This document shows positions 27,875 to 37,166 of a DNA stretch of 64,000 nt, piece after piece. The stretch comes from Jiella pacifica (GTDB lineage: Bacteria; Pseudomonadota; Alphaproteobacteria; Rhizobiales; Rhizobiaceae). Location of the stretch: the NCBI RefSeq assembly GCF_010500815.1, contig NZ_JAAAMG010000007.1, forward strand, positions 179,511-243,510, read 5' to 3'. How positions within the stretch are numbered: position 1 is the stretch's first letter; every line of letters starts with the position of its first letter. Position numbers and translations under genes: made by a program. A model generated the notes under the pieces. That model was not told the origin of the DNA. It did no database searches and saw only the letters and a list, made by a program, of their open reading frames with translations.

Positions 27875-29964
27875 GAGCGTGTCTTCTCGATCGTGAGATT
27901 GAGGAAGCGGTCGACGCGCGCCATCTGGCCCGGCAGAACCAGCGTCGTCGAATCCATCTGTTCGATGACGGCGGGACCCGCCACATCGTGGCCCGGATCG
28001 AGCTTCGTGCGGTCGTAGAGCGGGACAGCGACGAAATCGCCGCGCTCGGGCAGATAGACCCGGCGCTCGCCGACCACCGCGCCCGACACAGGGCCGGTCG
28101 CCGCGGGATGGGACTTCATCGCCACTTTCGGCACGGTGCCGACCGCCTCGATGCGCAGGGTCGTGACCTGGATCGGCTCCTCGCTCGCGACATAGCCATA
28201 AAGTTGGCGGTGGGCTGCCTCGAAATTGGCCCGCAGCGCGGCAAGGACGCCCTCGCCCGCAACGTCCTGCGGCCAGTCGACGGTCAGCTCGTAGCCCTGG
28301 CCGCCATAGCGCATGTCGACGGCGCGCAGGACGCGGCGGTCGGCGGGAGCAATCGCCTCGGTGGTGAACCACTCCTCGGCCCGCTGGTCGAGCTGCCGGA
28401 AGCCGGCCTCCAGCGTCGGCAATACGTCGTCCGATAGCCGCGTCATGCGGGTCAGCGACAGATTGGTGCGCAGATCGGACTGCAAGAGGCCGAGGGCGCA
28501 CATGATGCCGGGATGCTTGGGAATGACGATGCGAGGGATGTCGAGTTCGGCGGCGAGGCGCGCGGCGTGGATCGGCCCGGCGCCGCCGAAGGCCAGCATC
28601 GTATAGTCACGCGGATCGTAGCCGCGCTCGACGGAGATCACCCGGATCGCCTTGGCCATGTTGGCGATGACGACGCGGATGATGCCCTGGGCCGCGTCCA
28701 TCACGCCGATTCCGAGAGCCTCGGCCAGGCGCTCCATGGCCGCATGCGAGGCGGCGGCGTCGATCGGCATCCGGCCGTTGAGGAGATGGGTCTGGTTGAG
28801 GATGCCGAGGACGACGTTGGCGTCGGTCACCGTCGGCTCGTCGTTGCCGAGCCCGTAGCAGACCGGGCCGGGTGCAGCGCCGGCACTGCGCGGGCCGACC
28901 TTGAGGAGCCCTGCATCGACATGGGCGATCGAGCCGCCGCCGGCGCCGACCGTGTGGATGTCGAGCATCGGCACCTTCAGGGGATAGCCGTGGATCTCGA
29001 TGTCGTTGGCCATCTGCGGGCGGCCGCCGTCGATCAGCGAAACGTCGCTGGAGGTGCCCCCCATGTCGAAGGTGATGAGATTGGGCGCCCCGATATCGCG
29101 GCCGATGGCGAGCGCCGCCATGACGCCGGCGGCGGGGCCTGAGAGCACGGTGCGCACCGGCTGTTCCTTGGCGGTGTCGCAGGAAATGACGCCGCCGTTG
29201 CTCTGGGTCAGATGCGGCTCCAGGGTCAGCCCGGCGGCCGCCACCCGCGGCGACAGCCGCTCCAGATAGGCGCGCATGATCGGGCCGAGATAGGCGTTCA
29301 CCACCGTCGTCGTCAGCCGCTCGTATTCCCGGAATTCCGGGGCGATCTCGTGGGACACCGAGATGAAGACGCCCGGATACTCCTCCTCGACGATCTGGCG
29401 GATCCGCGCCTCGTGGGCCGGCTGGATGAAGGAGAACAGCGTGCAGACTGCGATCGCCGCGACCTTCTCCTCCTTCAGCTGGCGCACGGCCAGCCGCACC
29501 TCGTCCTCGTCGAGCGGGGTCATCACCGTGCCGTCGAAGAGGACGCGCTCGGTCACTTCCAGCCGCTTGTCACGGGTGGCGAGCAGCGGCGGCTTGTCGG
29601 CCTGGAGGTCGTAGAGCTCGGGACGCTTCTGGCGGCGGATTTCGAGGACGTCGCGAAAGCCCCGGGTTGTGATCAGCCCGGTCTCGGCGCCGCGACCCTG
29701 GATGAGGGCGTTGGTGCCGACCGTGGTGCCGTGGCCGAAATAGCCGACACGGGCGGGATCCAGCGCACCGCCTTCATGGGCGCCGAGCCCCTCGACGATC
29801 CCGGCGACGATGGCTTCGGAAGGGTCGGCAGGCGTGCTCGAGACCTTCCAGACGAAGACGTCGCCCTCGGCTTCGTCGAAGACGCAGATGTCGGTGAAGG
29901 TGCCACCGGAATCGACGCCCACCCGGATGCGCGACGACGGATCGTTGGGTCGATCGGGAGACAA
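27871..29964 (-). CDS. hyuA: Hydantoinase A/oxoprolinase family subunit
   Basis: A 697-residue ATP-dependent subunit: the N-terminal domain RIRVGVDSGGTFTDICVFDE (about 13-32, phosphate-binding) and the central FDMGGTSSDVSLIDGG are the HyuA signatures, with GAGGGSIAHVDAG and AFGGAGPIHAARLA later. No ATG lies before the conserved start. The TTG at 29964 is chosen because GAGG sits six bases upstream; the longer TTG at 30039 lies inside the operator palindrome. It is the first gene of the minus-strand arm hyuA-hyuB-opine dehydrogenase. Substrate possibilities are hydantoin, 5-oxoproline or a related lactam. Confidence 0.83.
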   Translation of the reverse strand: MSPDRPNDPSSRIRVGVDSGGTFTDICVFDEAEGDVFVWKVSSTPADPSEAIVAGIVEGLGAHEGGALDPARVGYFGHGTTVGTNALIQGRGAETGLITTRGFRDVLEIRRQKRPELYDLQADKPPLLATRDKRLEVTERVLFDGTVMTPLDEDEVRLAVRQLKEEKVAAIAVCTLFSFIQPAHEARIRQIVEEEYPGVFISVSHEIAPEFREYERLTTTVVNAYLGPIMRAYLERLSPRVAAAGLTLEPHLTQSNGGVISCDTAKEQPVRTVLSGPAAGVMAALAIGRDIGAPNLITFDMGGTSSDVSLIDGGRPQMANDIEIHGYPLKVPMLDIHTVGAGGGSIAHVDAGLLKVGPRSAGAAPGPVCYGLGNDEPTVTDANVVLGILNQTHLLNGRMPIDAAASHAAMERLAEALGIGVMDAAQGIIRVVIANMAKAIRVISVERGYDPRDYTMLAFGGAGPIHAARLAAELDIPRIVIPKHPGIMCALGLLQSDLRTNLSLTRMTRLSDDVLPTLEAGFRQLDQRAEEWFTTEAIAPADRRVLRAVDMRYGGQGYELTVDWPQDVAGEGVLAALRANFEAAHRQLYGYVASEEPIQVTTLRIEAVGTVPKVAMKSHPAATGPVSGAVVGERRVYLPERGDFVAVPLYDRTKLDPGHDVAGPAVIEQMDSTTLVLPGQMARVDRFLNLTIEKTRS

Positions 29965-30026
29965 GAGCGGCCTCGCAGATGGTTGGAAAGACGGCGCGAC
30001 AGAGCCCGCGCAGATCGTATGAATCC

Positions 30027-30042
30027 AAATTGGCGCCAATTT
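30027..30042. promoter_or_regulatory. Perfect 16-bp palindrome, candidate operator for the hyu arm
   Basis: AAATTGGCGCCAATTT is fully self-complementary and lies 62 bases before the hyuA TTG and 75 bases before the GntR ATG. Its 12-bp core ATTGGCGCCAAT recurs at 30811-30822. GntR-family sites are short palindromes of this kind, so the adjacent regulator is the probable ligand. Confidence 0.65.
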
Positions 30043-30117
30043 CTTCCGATGTCAACGTCGCGTGCTCGTGCTAGCAATGACCAAATCGCTTTCGATGCCT
30101 TGAGGACGAGCCCCTTC

Positions 30118-30750
30118 ATGACCGAGGAAACCGCCGCGCAGGACACCGCCACGCTCGCCAGGACGATCGAGACCGACATCTATCGCGGCACCCTCGCGCC
30201 CGGCATGTGGCTGAAGCAGATCGACCTGGAGGAGCGCTACGGCTGCACCCGGATCGCGCTTCGCCATGCGCTGGAGGCCCTGCAGTCGCGCAAACTGGTG
30301 CAGCGGGTGCGCAATCGCGGCTATTACGTGCCGTCGATGGACGACGCCCTGGTACGCGATATCATGGACGCCCGCGCCAAGGTCGAGACGTCGATCGCCG
30401 AGGAGCTCGTGGCGAATGTCACCGACGGTATGCTCGCCCGGCTGTCCTATCTCGCCACCATCTTCGCCGATACGGTCAAGACCGGGACGATCCGCGAGCA
30501 GGACGAGGCGAACCACGCCTTTCACCGCGAACTCCTCAAGGCCTGCCACAACCAGGTGATCATCGAGATCATCTGGGATCTGCGCTGGCGCATTCCGATC
30601 TCCGTCCAACGGGCGAACAACACGCCCGCCCGTATGGACCGTTCGGCGCACGAGCATTTCGAGATGGTGGAGGCTCTGCGCCTCAAGGACGCGGAGCGGC
30701 TGCGGGAGGTCACGGCACGTCACGTGACGCTGAAGGATCGGGGCGCCTAG
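30118..30750 (+). CDS. GntR-family regulator, FCD subfamily
   Basis: A 210-residue regulator with a winged helix (about residues 8-75; LARTIETDIYRGTLAPGMWL and YGCTRIALRHALEAL) and a helical FCD domain (about 82-205) with His residues in the NHAFHRELLKACHNQ and SAHEHFEM segments that normally hold a metal. It stands between the divergent hyu genes and the peptidase/ABC operon. Both flanks carry the ATTGGCGCCAAT palindrome, so it probably represses both arms and itself. GAGGA lies 12 bases before the ATG, a little far; an in-frame TTG at 30100 is an alternative. Confidence 0.82.
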   Translation: MTEETAAQDTATLARTIETDIYRGTLAPGMWLKQIDLEERYGCTRIALRHALEALQSRKLVQRVRNRGYYVPSMDDALVRDIMDARAKVETSIAEELVANVTDGMLARLSYLATIFADTVKTGTIREQDEANHAFHRELLKACHNQVIIEIIWDLRWRIPISVQRANNTPARMDRSAHEHFEMVEALRLKDAERLREVTARHVTLKDRGA

Positions 30751-30808
30751 CCGTTAGGCAGGCGTACCTTCTGCACAAAAAATTCGGCCCGTCGTGCAAT
30801 TGAGTTTG

Positions 30809-30824
30809 AAATTGGCGCCAATAA
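30809..30824. promoter_or_regulatory. Second palindrome, candidate operator for the peptidase/ABC operon
   Basis: AAATTGGCGCCAATAA contains the same perfect 12-bp core ATTGGCGCCAAT (30811-30822) as the site before hyuA, 99 bases before the S33 peptidase start and 58 bases after the GntR stop. A repeat of a rare 12-bp palindrome on both sides of one regulator gene is strong circumstantial evidence for a shared operator. Confidence 0.65.
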
Positions 30825-30922
30825 CTGGTTCACTCGCTTGTCTCGGCTGCGCAGCGGCGATCCGCCGCCTGGCGCATTGCGCCGGTCGCCGCCGATCATT
30901 TCGCTAGGGGTCCACGTTCAGA

Positions 30923-31798
30923 ATGCCGACGATGCATCTCAACGGCGCCCGCTTCGTCTATGACGAGGCCGGCCGGAGCGACGCGGAACCCTTCGTGGCG
31001 ATCCATGGCGGGCGCGGCATCGGCGATCGTTTCGGCGAGTACGACGCCTGGCTGCCGCTCGCCGATGAGTACCGCGTCATGGCCTACGACCAGCGCGGCT
31101 GCGGCGAGAGCAGCCTGACGCCGCCCTACAGTTTCGAGCAGTTCGCCGACGATCTGGAGGCCATCCGGCTCGAGCATTTCGGCGCCCGCAGGATCATTCT
31201 CCAGGGCGGCTCCTTCGGCGGCATGATCGCGCTGACCTATGCCGTCAAATATCCGCAGGGCGCCTCTCGGCTGATCCTGCGCGGCACGGCGGCGAGCCAT
31301 CACAACGAGGACGACGCCTTCGAGACCTTCAAGGCGCGCATCCACAAGGCGCCGAGCGCTTCCGTCGCGATGCTGCGCAAGGTGTTTTCCGACACCGTCA
31401 TCGACGACACCGAGCTGCGGCTCATCTGGCTGGCGCTGCAGCCGCTCTATTTCGAGCGCTTCGACCCGGACGCCGCGCTGGAGCGCGTGCGCAAGATGCG
31501 GTTTCACGCCGAGACCCACAACGCGCTGTTCAAGGAGCGCAGCTACGATCTGCGCGACCGTCTCGCCGAAATCGCGGTGCCGACGCTTGTCATCGTCGGG
31601 GCGGAGGACTGGATCTGTCCGCCGAACCACTCCCGGCTGATCGCCGAGGCGATCCCCGCCGCCGAGCTCTTCGAGGTCGAGGGGGCGAACCACGCCATCC
31701 ATTTCGAGGCGAACGAGGCGGTGATCGCAAGGACCCGCGACTTCCTCTCACGCACCGGCCCGGCCGGCGCGGCGGCAGCGACGGGTTCCGGCTCTTGA
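30923..31798 (+). CDS. Alpha/beta hydrolase, proline iminopeptidase-like (peptidase S33)
   Basis: A 291-residue hydrolase with the S33 markers AIHGGRGIG (oxyanion HG motif, about 27-35), DQRGCGES near 56-63, nucleophile Ser97 in GGSFGG, a late acidic residue in VGAEDWICP (about 231) and His in GANHAIHF (about 255). There is no signal peptide, so it is cytoplasmic. Family members release N-terminal proline from peptides or hydrolyse small amides and esters. It is the first gene of the peptide ABC operon, and its stop overlaps the permease start, so it probably processes the imported compound. Confidence 0.78.
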   Translation: MPTMHLNGARFVYDEAGRSDAEPFVAIHGGRGIGDRFGEYDAWLPLADEYRVMAYDQRGCGESSLTPPYSFEQFADDLEAIRLEHFGARRIILQGGSFGGMIALTYAVKYPQGASRLILRGTAASHHNEDDAFETFKARIHKAPSASVAMLRKVFSDTVIDDTELRLIWLALQPLYFERFDPDAALERVRKMRFHAETHNALFKERSYDLRDRLAEIAVPTLVIVGAEDWICPPNHSRLIAEAIPAAELFEVEGANHAIHFEANEAVIARTRDFLSRTGPAGAAAATGSGS

Positions 31799-32715
31799 TC
31801 CGCTATCTCCTTGGAAAACTCGCCGAATCGGCCATCGCGATCTGGGGCGTCGTGACGATCGTCTTCTTCGTCACCCGCATCCTCGGCGATCCGTCGGCGC
31901 TGCTCCTGCCGATCGGCGCCTCGCCCGAGGAGATGGCGCGGCTGCAGGCCGATCTCGGCCTCGATCAGCCGCTTTTCCTTCAGTATCTCAGCTACCTCGG
32001 CAACATCGCCACCGGCGATTTCGGCCAGTCGTTCCAGTTCGGGCGTCCGGCGATGGGCGTGGTGCTCGAACGCATGCCGGCGACGATGGAGCTGGCCTTC
32101 ACCGCGCTCATCCTCGGCACCCTGCTCGGGGTCGTCGCCGGCACCATCGCAGCGCTCAATCGCGGCCGCCTCGCCGAACTGGTCGTCATGCTGTTCGCGC
32201 TGCTCGGCCAGGCGACGCCGGTGTTCTGGCTGGGGATCATGCTGATCCTGTTCTTCGCCGTCGATCTCCGCTGGCTGCCGACCGGCGGCTACGGCACGCC
32301 CGCCCATCTCGTCCTGCCGGCCTTCACGCTCGCGGTGTTCGTCTCCGCCTCGATCGCCCGGCTCCTGCGCTCCAACCTCCTCGACGTCCTGAAGGAGGAC
32401 TATGTGCGCACTGCCCGGGCCAAGGGGTTGATGCCGCGGGTAATCCTCGTCTGGCACGTCGGACGCAACGCGCTGATCCCCGTCGTCACCATGATCGGCA
32501 TCATCATGGGCGAGCTTCTGGGCGGCTCGGTCGTCACCGAGACGGTGTTTTCCTGGCCGGGCGTCGGCCGGCTGATCATCCAGGCGATCGAGACCAAGGA
32601 CTTCCCGGTGATCCAGGCCGGCGTCGCGCTCATCGCCTTCATCTTCGTCGTCATCAACTTCGCGATCGACCTTCTCTACGGGCTGCTCGATCCGCGTATC
32701 CGGGAAAGGCGGTGA
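31795..32715 (+). CDS. Oligopeptide/dipeptide-type ABC transporter permease (DppB-like)
   Basis: A 306-residue permease with six hydrophobic helices. It starts with the typical IRYLLGKLAESAIAIWGVVT segment and carries the DppB sequences DLGLDQPLFLQYLSYLGNI (about 49-67) and LKEDYVRTARAKGLMPRVI, the EAA-type ATPase contact near 200-218. The start is a TTG overlapping the peptidase TGA (TTGA at 31795-31798), which implies coupled translation. The next in-frame ATG is far inside the fold. Confidence 0.85.
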   Translation: MIRYLLGKLAESAIAIWGVVTIVFFVTRILGDPSALLLPIGASPEEMARLQADLGLDQPLFLQYLSYLGNIATGDFGQSFQFGRPAMGVVLERMPATMELAFTALILGTLLGVVAGTIAALNRGRLAELVVMLFALLGQATPVFWLGIMLILFFAVDLRWLPTGGYGTPAHLVLPAFTLAVFVSASIARLLRSNLLDVLKEDYVRTARAKGLMPRVILVWHVGRNALIPVVTMIGIIMGELLGGSVVTETVFSWPGVGRLIIQAIETKDFPVIQAGVALIAFIFVVINFAIDLLYGLLDPRIRERR

Positions 32716-32720
32716 CGGCC

Positions 32721-33578
32721 ATGCGGTCATTCTTTTCCGCCCTCCTTCGCTCCAAAGCCGGCCTGTTCGGCTGGATCATCCTGTCGATCTTCGTCCTCGC
32801 GGCGCTTCTGGCGCCGGTGCTCGGCCTCGACAGCCCGGTGCGCGGCAGCCTGTCGGCGCGGCTCGATCCGCCGACCTGGACCGGACTCTTCAGCCCCGGG
32901 CCCCATCCGCTCGGCACCGACCAGCTCGGCCGCGACATCCTCAGCCGCATCATCTACGGCAGCCGAGTGACGCTCGCCGTCGCGGCCGCCGCCGTCATCC
33001 TCGGCGGCATCGTCGGCGTCGGCCTCGGCATCGTCGCCGGCTATTTCCGCGGCATGACCGACCGCATCCTGATGCGGCTCGTCGACATCCAGCTCGCCTT
33101 CCCGCTGATGCTCTTGGCGCTCCTCGTCGTCGCGGCGCTGGGCCCGAGCCTTCGTAACATCATCATCGTCCTCGCTCTGACCAGCTGGATCCGCTACGCT
33201 CGCATCATCCGCGGCCAGGTGCTTGCCGTGCGCGAGCGCGAATTCGTCCAGTCGGCCCGGGCGATCGGCTCCGGCACCCTGCGCATCATGTTCCGCCACA
33301 TCCTGCCCAACGTCCTGACGCCGGCCCTCGTCGTCGGCACGCTGGAACTTGCGCGGGTGATCATCATGGACGCCGCCCTCTCCTTCCTCGGGCTTGGCGT
33401 GCCGCCGCCGGCCCCCAGCTGGGGCCGCATGCTCGCCGACGGGCGGACCTATCTGTCCACCGCCTGGTGGATCGTCACCTTCCCCGGCCTTGCGATCGTC
33501 CTCACCGTCCTCAGCGTCAATCTCGTCGGCGACTGGCTGCGCGACTATTTCGATCCGAAGCAGCGGGGGCTGAAATGA
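32721..33578 (+). CDS. Oligopeptide/dipeptide-type ABC transporter permease (DppC-like)
   Basis: A 285-residue permease of the DppC type, with GPHPLGTDQLGRDILSRIIY near 54-73 and the ATPase contact REREFVQSARAIGSGTLRI near 170-188. The ATG at 32721 follows a GGTGA site; a GTG at 32712 overlapping the previous stop (GTGA) is equally possible and would add three residues. It pairs with the DppB-like permease. Its stop overlaps the first ATPase (ATGA at 33575-33578). Confidence 0.85.
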   Translation: MRSFFSALLRSKAGLFGWIILSIFVLAALLAPVLGLDSPVRGSLSARLDPPTWTGLFSPGPHPLGTDQLGRDILSRIIYGSRVTLAVAAAAVILGGIVGVGLGIVAGYFRGMTDRILMRLVDIQLAFPLMLLALLVVAALGPSLRNIIIVLALTSWIRYARIIRGQVLAVREREFVQSARAIGSGTLRIMFRHILPNVLTPALVVGTLELARVIIMDAALSFLGLGVPPPAPSWGRMLADGRTYLSTAWWIVTFPGLAIVLTVLSVNLVGDWLRDYFDPKQRGLK

Positions 33579-34591
33579 CGGCGCCGCTTCTCGAGGTGAA
33601 GAACCTTTCCGTCGTTTTCGACACCGAGGGTGGCACCGTTCACGCCGTCAACGACGTCTCCTATACGATCGAGGCGGGCGAGACCCTCGGCATTGTCGGC
33701 GAGAGCGGCTCGGGCAAGAGCGTCCACGTGCTCGCCATGCTCGGCTTGATCCCGCGCCCGCCGGGCCGCATCGTCTCCGGCAGCGTTCTGTTCGAGGGGC
33801 GCGATCTTCTGAAGCTGTCCGAGGCCGAGCTCCGAAACATTCGCGGCGGGCGGATCGGCTTCGTCTTCCAGGACCCGATGACCTCGCTGAACCCGGTGCT
33901 CACCGTCGAGCGTCAGCTGATCGAGCCTTTGACCCGCCACGAAGGCCTGTCGCGGCGCAAGGCGCGGGAGCGGGCGGTCGAGCTTCTCGATCTCGTCGGC
34001 ATCCCCAGTGCCGACAGGCGCATCGGCCAGTATCCGCACCAGTTTTCCGGCGGCATGCGCCAGCGGGTGATGATCGCCATCGGCCTTGCCTGCAGCCCGA
34101 AGCTCCTCATCGCCGACGAGGCGACCACGGCCCTCGACGTGACCGTGCAGGCGCAGGTGCTCGATCTCGTCCGCGACCTGAAGAAGCGCTTCGGCACCAC
34201 CGTCATCTGGATCACCCACGACATGGGCGTCGTTGCCGGCCTCGCCGACAATGTGCAGGTGATGTATGGCGGCCGGATCATGGAGCGCGGGCCGGTGCGC
34301 TCGATCTTCAAGCAGCCGCACAGCGCCTACACATGGGGCTTGCTTCGCTCCCTGCCCCATGGCGAGACCCGCCTGACCAAGCGGCTCTACCAGATCCCCG
34401 GCCAGCCGCCGGATCTGACGGAACCGCCGGTGGGCGATCCCTTCGCCCCGCGCAATCCCTTCGCGACGCCCCGCTGCTTCACCGAGACCCCGCCGCTTCG
34501 CCAGATCGAGGGCATGGCGCCCGGCCATCAGGTGGCGGCGTGGTACGATCTGCCGGCGCTGCTGGCCGCCGAACAGGGGACGGAGCGATGA
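33575..34591 (+). CDS. Oligopeptide ABC transporter ATP-binding protein (DppD/OppD-like)
   Basis: A 338-residue ATPase: Walker A GESGSGKS near 42-49, signature [16 protein letters not shown], Walker [13 protein letters not shown] and switch His [11 protein letters not shown]. The C-terminal oligopeptide-type extension contains the four-cysteine-like region in reduced form: only one Cys ([10 protein letters not shown]) is visible, so an iron-sulfur site is unlikely. Its stop overlaps the second ATPase (ATGA). Confidence 0.87.
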   Translation: MTAPLLEVKNLSVVFDTEGGTVHAVNDVSYTIEAGETLGIVGESGSGKSVHVLAMLGLIPRPPGRIVSGSVLFEGRDLLKLSEAELRNIRGGRIGFVFQDPMTSLNPVLTVERQLIEPLTRHEGLSRRKARERAVELLDLVGIPSADRRIGQYPHQFSGGMRQRVMIAIGLACSPKLLIADEATTALDVTVQAQVLDLVRDLKKRFGTTVIWITHDMGVVAGLADNVQVMYGGRIMERGPVRSIFKQPHSAYTWGLLRSLPHGETRLTKRLYQIPGQPPDLTEPPVGDPFAPRNPFATPRCFTETPPLRQIEGMAPGHQVAAWYDLPALLAAEQGTER

Positions 34592-35517
34592 CGCGGCCGA
34601 CCTCAGCCACATCCTCGGCCGACGCCCCGCTCGTCTCGGTCCGCGACCTGACGAAGCACTATGGCGGCGGGCGCGGCTTCCTCGGCGCCAGCAAGTTCGC
34701 CGTCAAGGCGATCGACGGCATCTCCTTCGACATCGCGCCCGGCGAAACCCTCGGCCTCGTCGGCGAATCCGGCTCCGGCAAGAGCACGACCGGCCGCGTC
34801 GTGCTGCAGCTCGAAAGCCCGACCGGCGGCGACGTCCTGTTCCGCGGGCAGTCCCTTGTCGGGCTGTCGCCGCGCCAGCTGAAGCCCTTCCGGCGCGAGA
34901 TGCAAGTGGTCTTCCAGGACCCTTACGCGGCGCTCAACCCGCGCATGACCGTCGGCGATTTCGTTGCCGAGCCGCTGATCGTGCACAAGCTCGCCAAGGG
35001 CAGCGAACGGGCCGACCGCACGGCCGAGCTGTTTCGCCGGGTGGGGCTCGATCCGGCCTTCATGAAGCGCTATCCGCACGAATTTTCCGGCGGCCAGCGC
35101 CAGCGCGTCAACATCGCGAGGGCCGTCGCCATGGAGCCGAGCTTCATCGTCGCCGACGAGCCGATCACCGCCCTCGACGTCTCGATCCAGGCACAGATCG
35201 TCAATCTCTTCCAGGACCTGCAGGAAAGCCTCGGCATCGCCTATCTGTTCGTCGCCCACGACCTGTCGATGGTCCGCTATCTCTGCCACCGGGTGGCGGT
35301 GATGCTGCGGGGGCGGATCGTCGAGATGGCGCCGACCGAGGCGATCTTCACCGATGCGCGCCATCCCTATACGCGCGCGCTGCTCTCGGCGATCCCGGTG
35401 CCCGATCCCGACATCGAGGCAAATCGCCGACATCTCGCCTACGACGTCGACGCCAATCCGCCGGCCCCGGACGCTGCGCTGCGCGAGGTCGGTCCCGACC
35501 ATTTCCTTCTTGCATAA
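34588..35517 (+). CDS. Oligopeptide ABC transporter ATP-binding protein (DppF/OppF-like)
   Basis: A 309-residue ATPase, partner of the preceding one. It shows Walker [10 protein letters not shown] near 61-69, [17 protein letters not shown], signature [17 protein letters not shown], Walker [12 protein letters not shown] and [12 protein letters not shown]. Its C-terminal extension is shorter than usual, lacking the cysteine-containing tail. It starts within an ATGA overlap and ends 31 bases before the binding protein. Confidence 0.87.
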   Translation: MTRPTSATSSADAPLVSVRDLTKHYGGGRGFLGASKFAVKAIDGISFDIAPGETLGLVGESGSGKSTTGRVVLQLESPTGGDVLFRGQSLVGLSPRQLKPFRREMQVVFQDPYAALNPRMTVGDFVAEPLIVHKLAKGSERADRTAELFRRVGLDPAFMKRYPHEFSGGQRQRVNIARAVAMEPSFIVADEPITALDVSIQAQIVNLFQDLQESLGIAYLFVAHDLSMVRYLCHRVAVMLRGRIVEMAPTEAIFTDARHPYTRALLSAIPVPDPDIEANRRHLAYDVDANPPAPDAALREVGPDHFLLA

Positions 35518-35548
35518 CCACCACCCCCGATCGAACAGGAGAGGCAGC

Positions 35549-37054
35549 ATGCAGTTCAGGACGACCCTCAGATCCTTATGCCTTGGAGCCGCGCTCGCCG
35601 CCTCCACGGCACTGCCGAGCTTTGCCCAGGAGGGCGAGGTGACCATCGCGCTGCGCGTGGCGGTCAACACCTTCGACCCGCACATGACGGGCACGGTCGG
35701 CTCCGACCTCAGCGTTCTCAGCCACATCTATCCGGCGCTCGTCCTGCGCGGCCCGGACCTGAAGCTGCAGCCGTCGCTGGCCACGAGCTGGGAGATGGTC
35801 GACCCGACGACCTGGCGCTTCAAGCTGGCGGAAGGGACGACCTATGCCGACGGCGAGAAGATCGACGCCGAGGCGGTGAAGTGGAATCTCGACCGGGTCC
35901 GCGATCCGAAGGTCGGCGCCCGCATCGCCGGCTGGTTCTCGCTGGTCTCCGAGGTCAACGTCATCGACCCGACGACGGTCGAGGTGAAGACCTCGGCGCC
36001 CTATCCGGCGCTGGCCGACCAGCTCTCGATGTTCCTGCTGCTGCCGCCGAAATGGGCCGAGACGCACAATCCGGCGACCGAGACCCTGTCCGGCGGCCCC
36101 TATGCGGTGGAGGAGAACGTCCCCGGCGACCGCATCACCTTGAAGGCCAATCCGGACTATTGGGGCGACAAGCCGACCTTTCAGACCGTGAACTTCCGCA
36201 CCATTCCGGAAACCGGCAGCCGGATCGCCGCTCTTCTCGCCGGCGAGGTCGACCTGATCACCGGCATTCCGACCTCGGAGATCGCCCGGATCGACGCGGC
36301 CGACAACGCCAGTGCCGGCGCGGTGGATTCCACCCGCTCGATGCTGATCAAGTTCAATCACGAAAAGCCGCCGATGGACAATCTGAAGTTCCGGCAGGCG
36401 GTGAACTATGCGATCGACAAAACCGGCATCGCCGATGCGATCTTCGACGGCAAGGCGACCGTCTCCCAGTGCCAGATCCTCTCGAAGGACTATTTCGGCT
36501 ACAATCCCGAGCTGGAGCCTTACCCCTACGATCCCGACAAGGCGGCGGAACTCTTCGCCGAGTCCGGCGTCGATCTCTCCCAGCCGATCGAGATCGAGGT
36601 GCCGGTCGCGCGCTATCTCCAGGGCGAGGAGGTGACGCAGGTCATCGCTTCGGAGCTGACCTCCCTTGGGCTCAACATGAAGATCTCCGAGATCGAGTTC
36701 GGCGCCTTCATGAAGAAGCAGATCGAGGGCCGGGACCTCGCCCAGATGGCCGTTCAAGGGCTTGCCTGGCCGACCATCGACGCCGACGGCATGCTGACCA
36801 TGTTCTCCCCCGGCAATGTCTACGACTATTGGGGCAACGAGGCTTTCGGCAAGCTGCTCGACGAGGGCCGCGAGACGACCGACAAGGACGCGCGCCAGAA
36901 AATCTATGCCGAGGCGACCAAGCTGATGTGCGACGAGGCGGCTTCGGGCTTCCTCTACGTGCAGCCCGAGACCTACGGCGTCTCCGACGACGTCACCTGG
37001 CAGGCCCGCGGCGACGACTGGGTCCGCGCCTTCGACATGAAGCCGAAGACGTAA
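35549..37054 (+). CDS. ABC transporter family-5 solute-binding protein (peptide type)
   Basis: A 501-residue periplasmic binding protein with a Sec signal peptide (about 1-26, PSFAQEG cleavage). The mature part has HIYPALVLRGPDLKLQPSLA and WEMVDPTTWRFKLAEGTTY, typical of family 5, and FRQAVNYAIDKTGIADAIFDG near 282-302. It ends the peptidase/ABC operon, and a strong terminator follows. Placing the binding protein last is unusual but occurs in this transporter class. From memory it could belong to the group often found with the CMD/peroxidase pair at 38809-39899; a profile search would settle that. Confidence 0.85.
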   Translation: MQFRTTLRSLCLGAALAASTALPSFAQEGEVTIALRVAVNTFDPHMTGTVGSDLSVLSHIYPALVLRGPDLKLQPSLATSWEMVDPTTWRFKLAEGTTYADGEKIDAEAVKWNLDRVRDPKVGARIAGWFSLVSEVNVIDPTTVEVKTSAPYPALADQLSMFLLLPPKWAETHNPATETLSGGPYAVEENVPGDRITLKANPDYWGDKPTFQTVNFRTIPETGSRIAALLAGEVDLITGIPTSEIARIDAADNASAGAVDSTRSMLIKFNHEKPPMDNLKFRQAVNYAIDKTGIADAIFDGKATVSQCQILSKDYFGYNPELEPYPYDPDKAAELFAESGVDLSQPIEIEVPVARYLQGEEVTQVIASELTSLGLNMKISEIEFGAFMKKQIEGRDLAQMAVQGLAWPTIDADGMLTMFSPGNVYDYWGNEAFGKLLDEGRETTDKDARQKIYAEATKLMCDEAASGFLYVQPETYGVSDDVTWQARGDDWVRAFDMKPKT

Positions 37055-37123
37055 CACCCGATCAGACACCCTGGCTCTCCTCGTACAGCCGACGGAGGGC
37101 TCGGGCTGTCCATGCCATCGAGA

Positions 37124-37151
37124 AGGGTCGGCCGCCGGTCGGCCCTTTTTT
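37124..37151 (+). terminator. Rho-independent terminator of the peptide ABC operon
   Basis: A ten-pair stem (two or three G-T pairs) between AGGGTCGGCC at 37124 and GGTCGGCCCT ending at 37146, with a three-base loop, is followed directly by TTTTTT (37146-37151). It is 70 bases after the binding-protein stop, and close to the stop of the convergent monooxygenase. Confidence 0.8.
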
Positions 37152-37166
37152 CGTTCGGAAGGAGCC

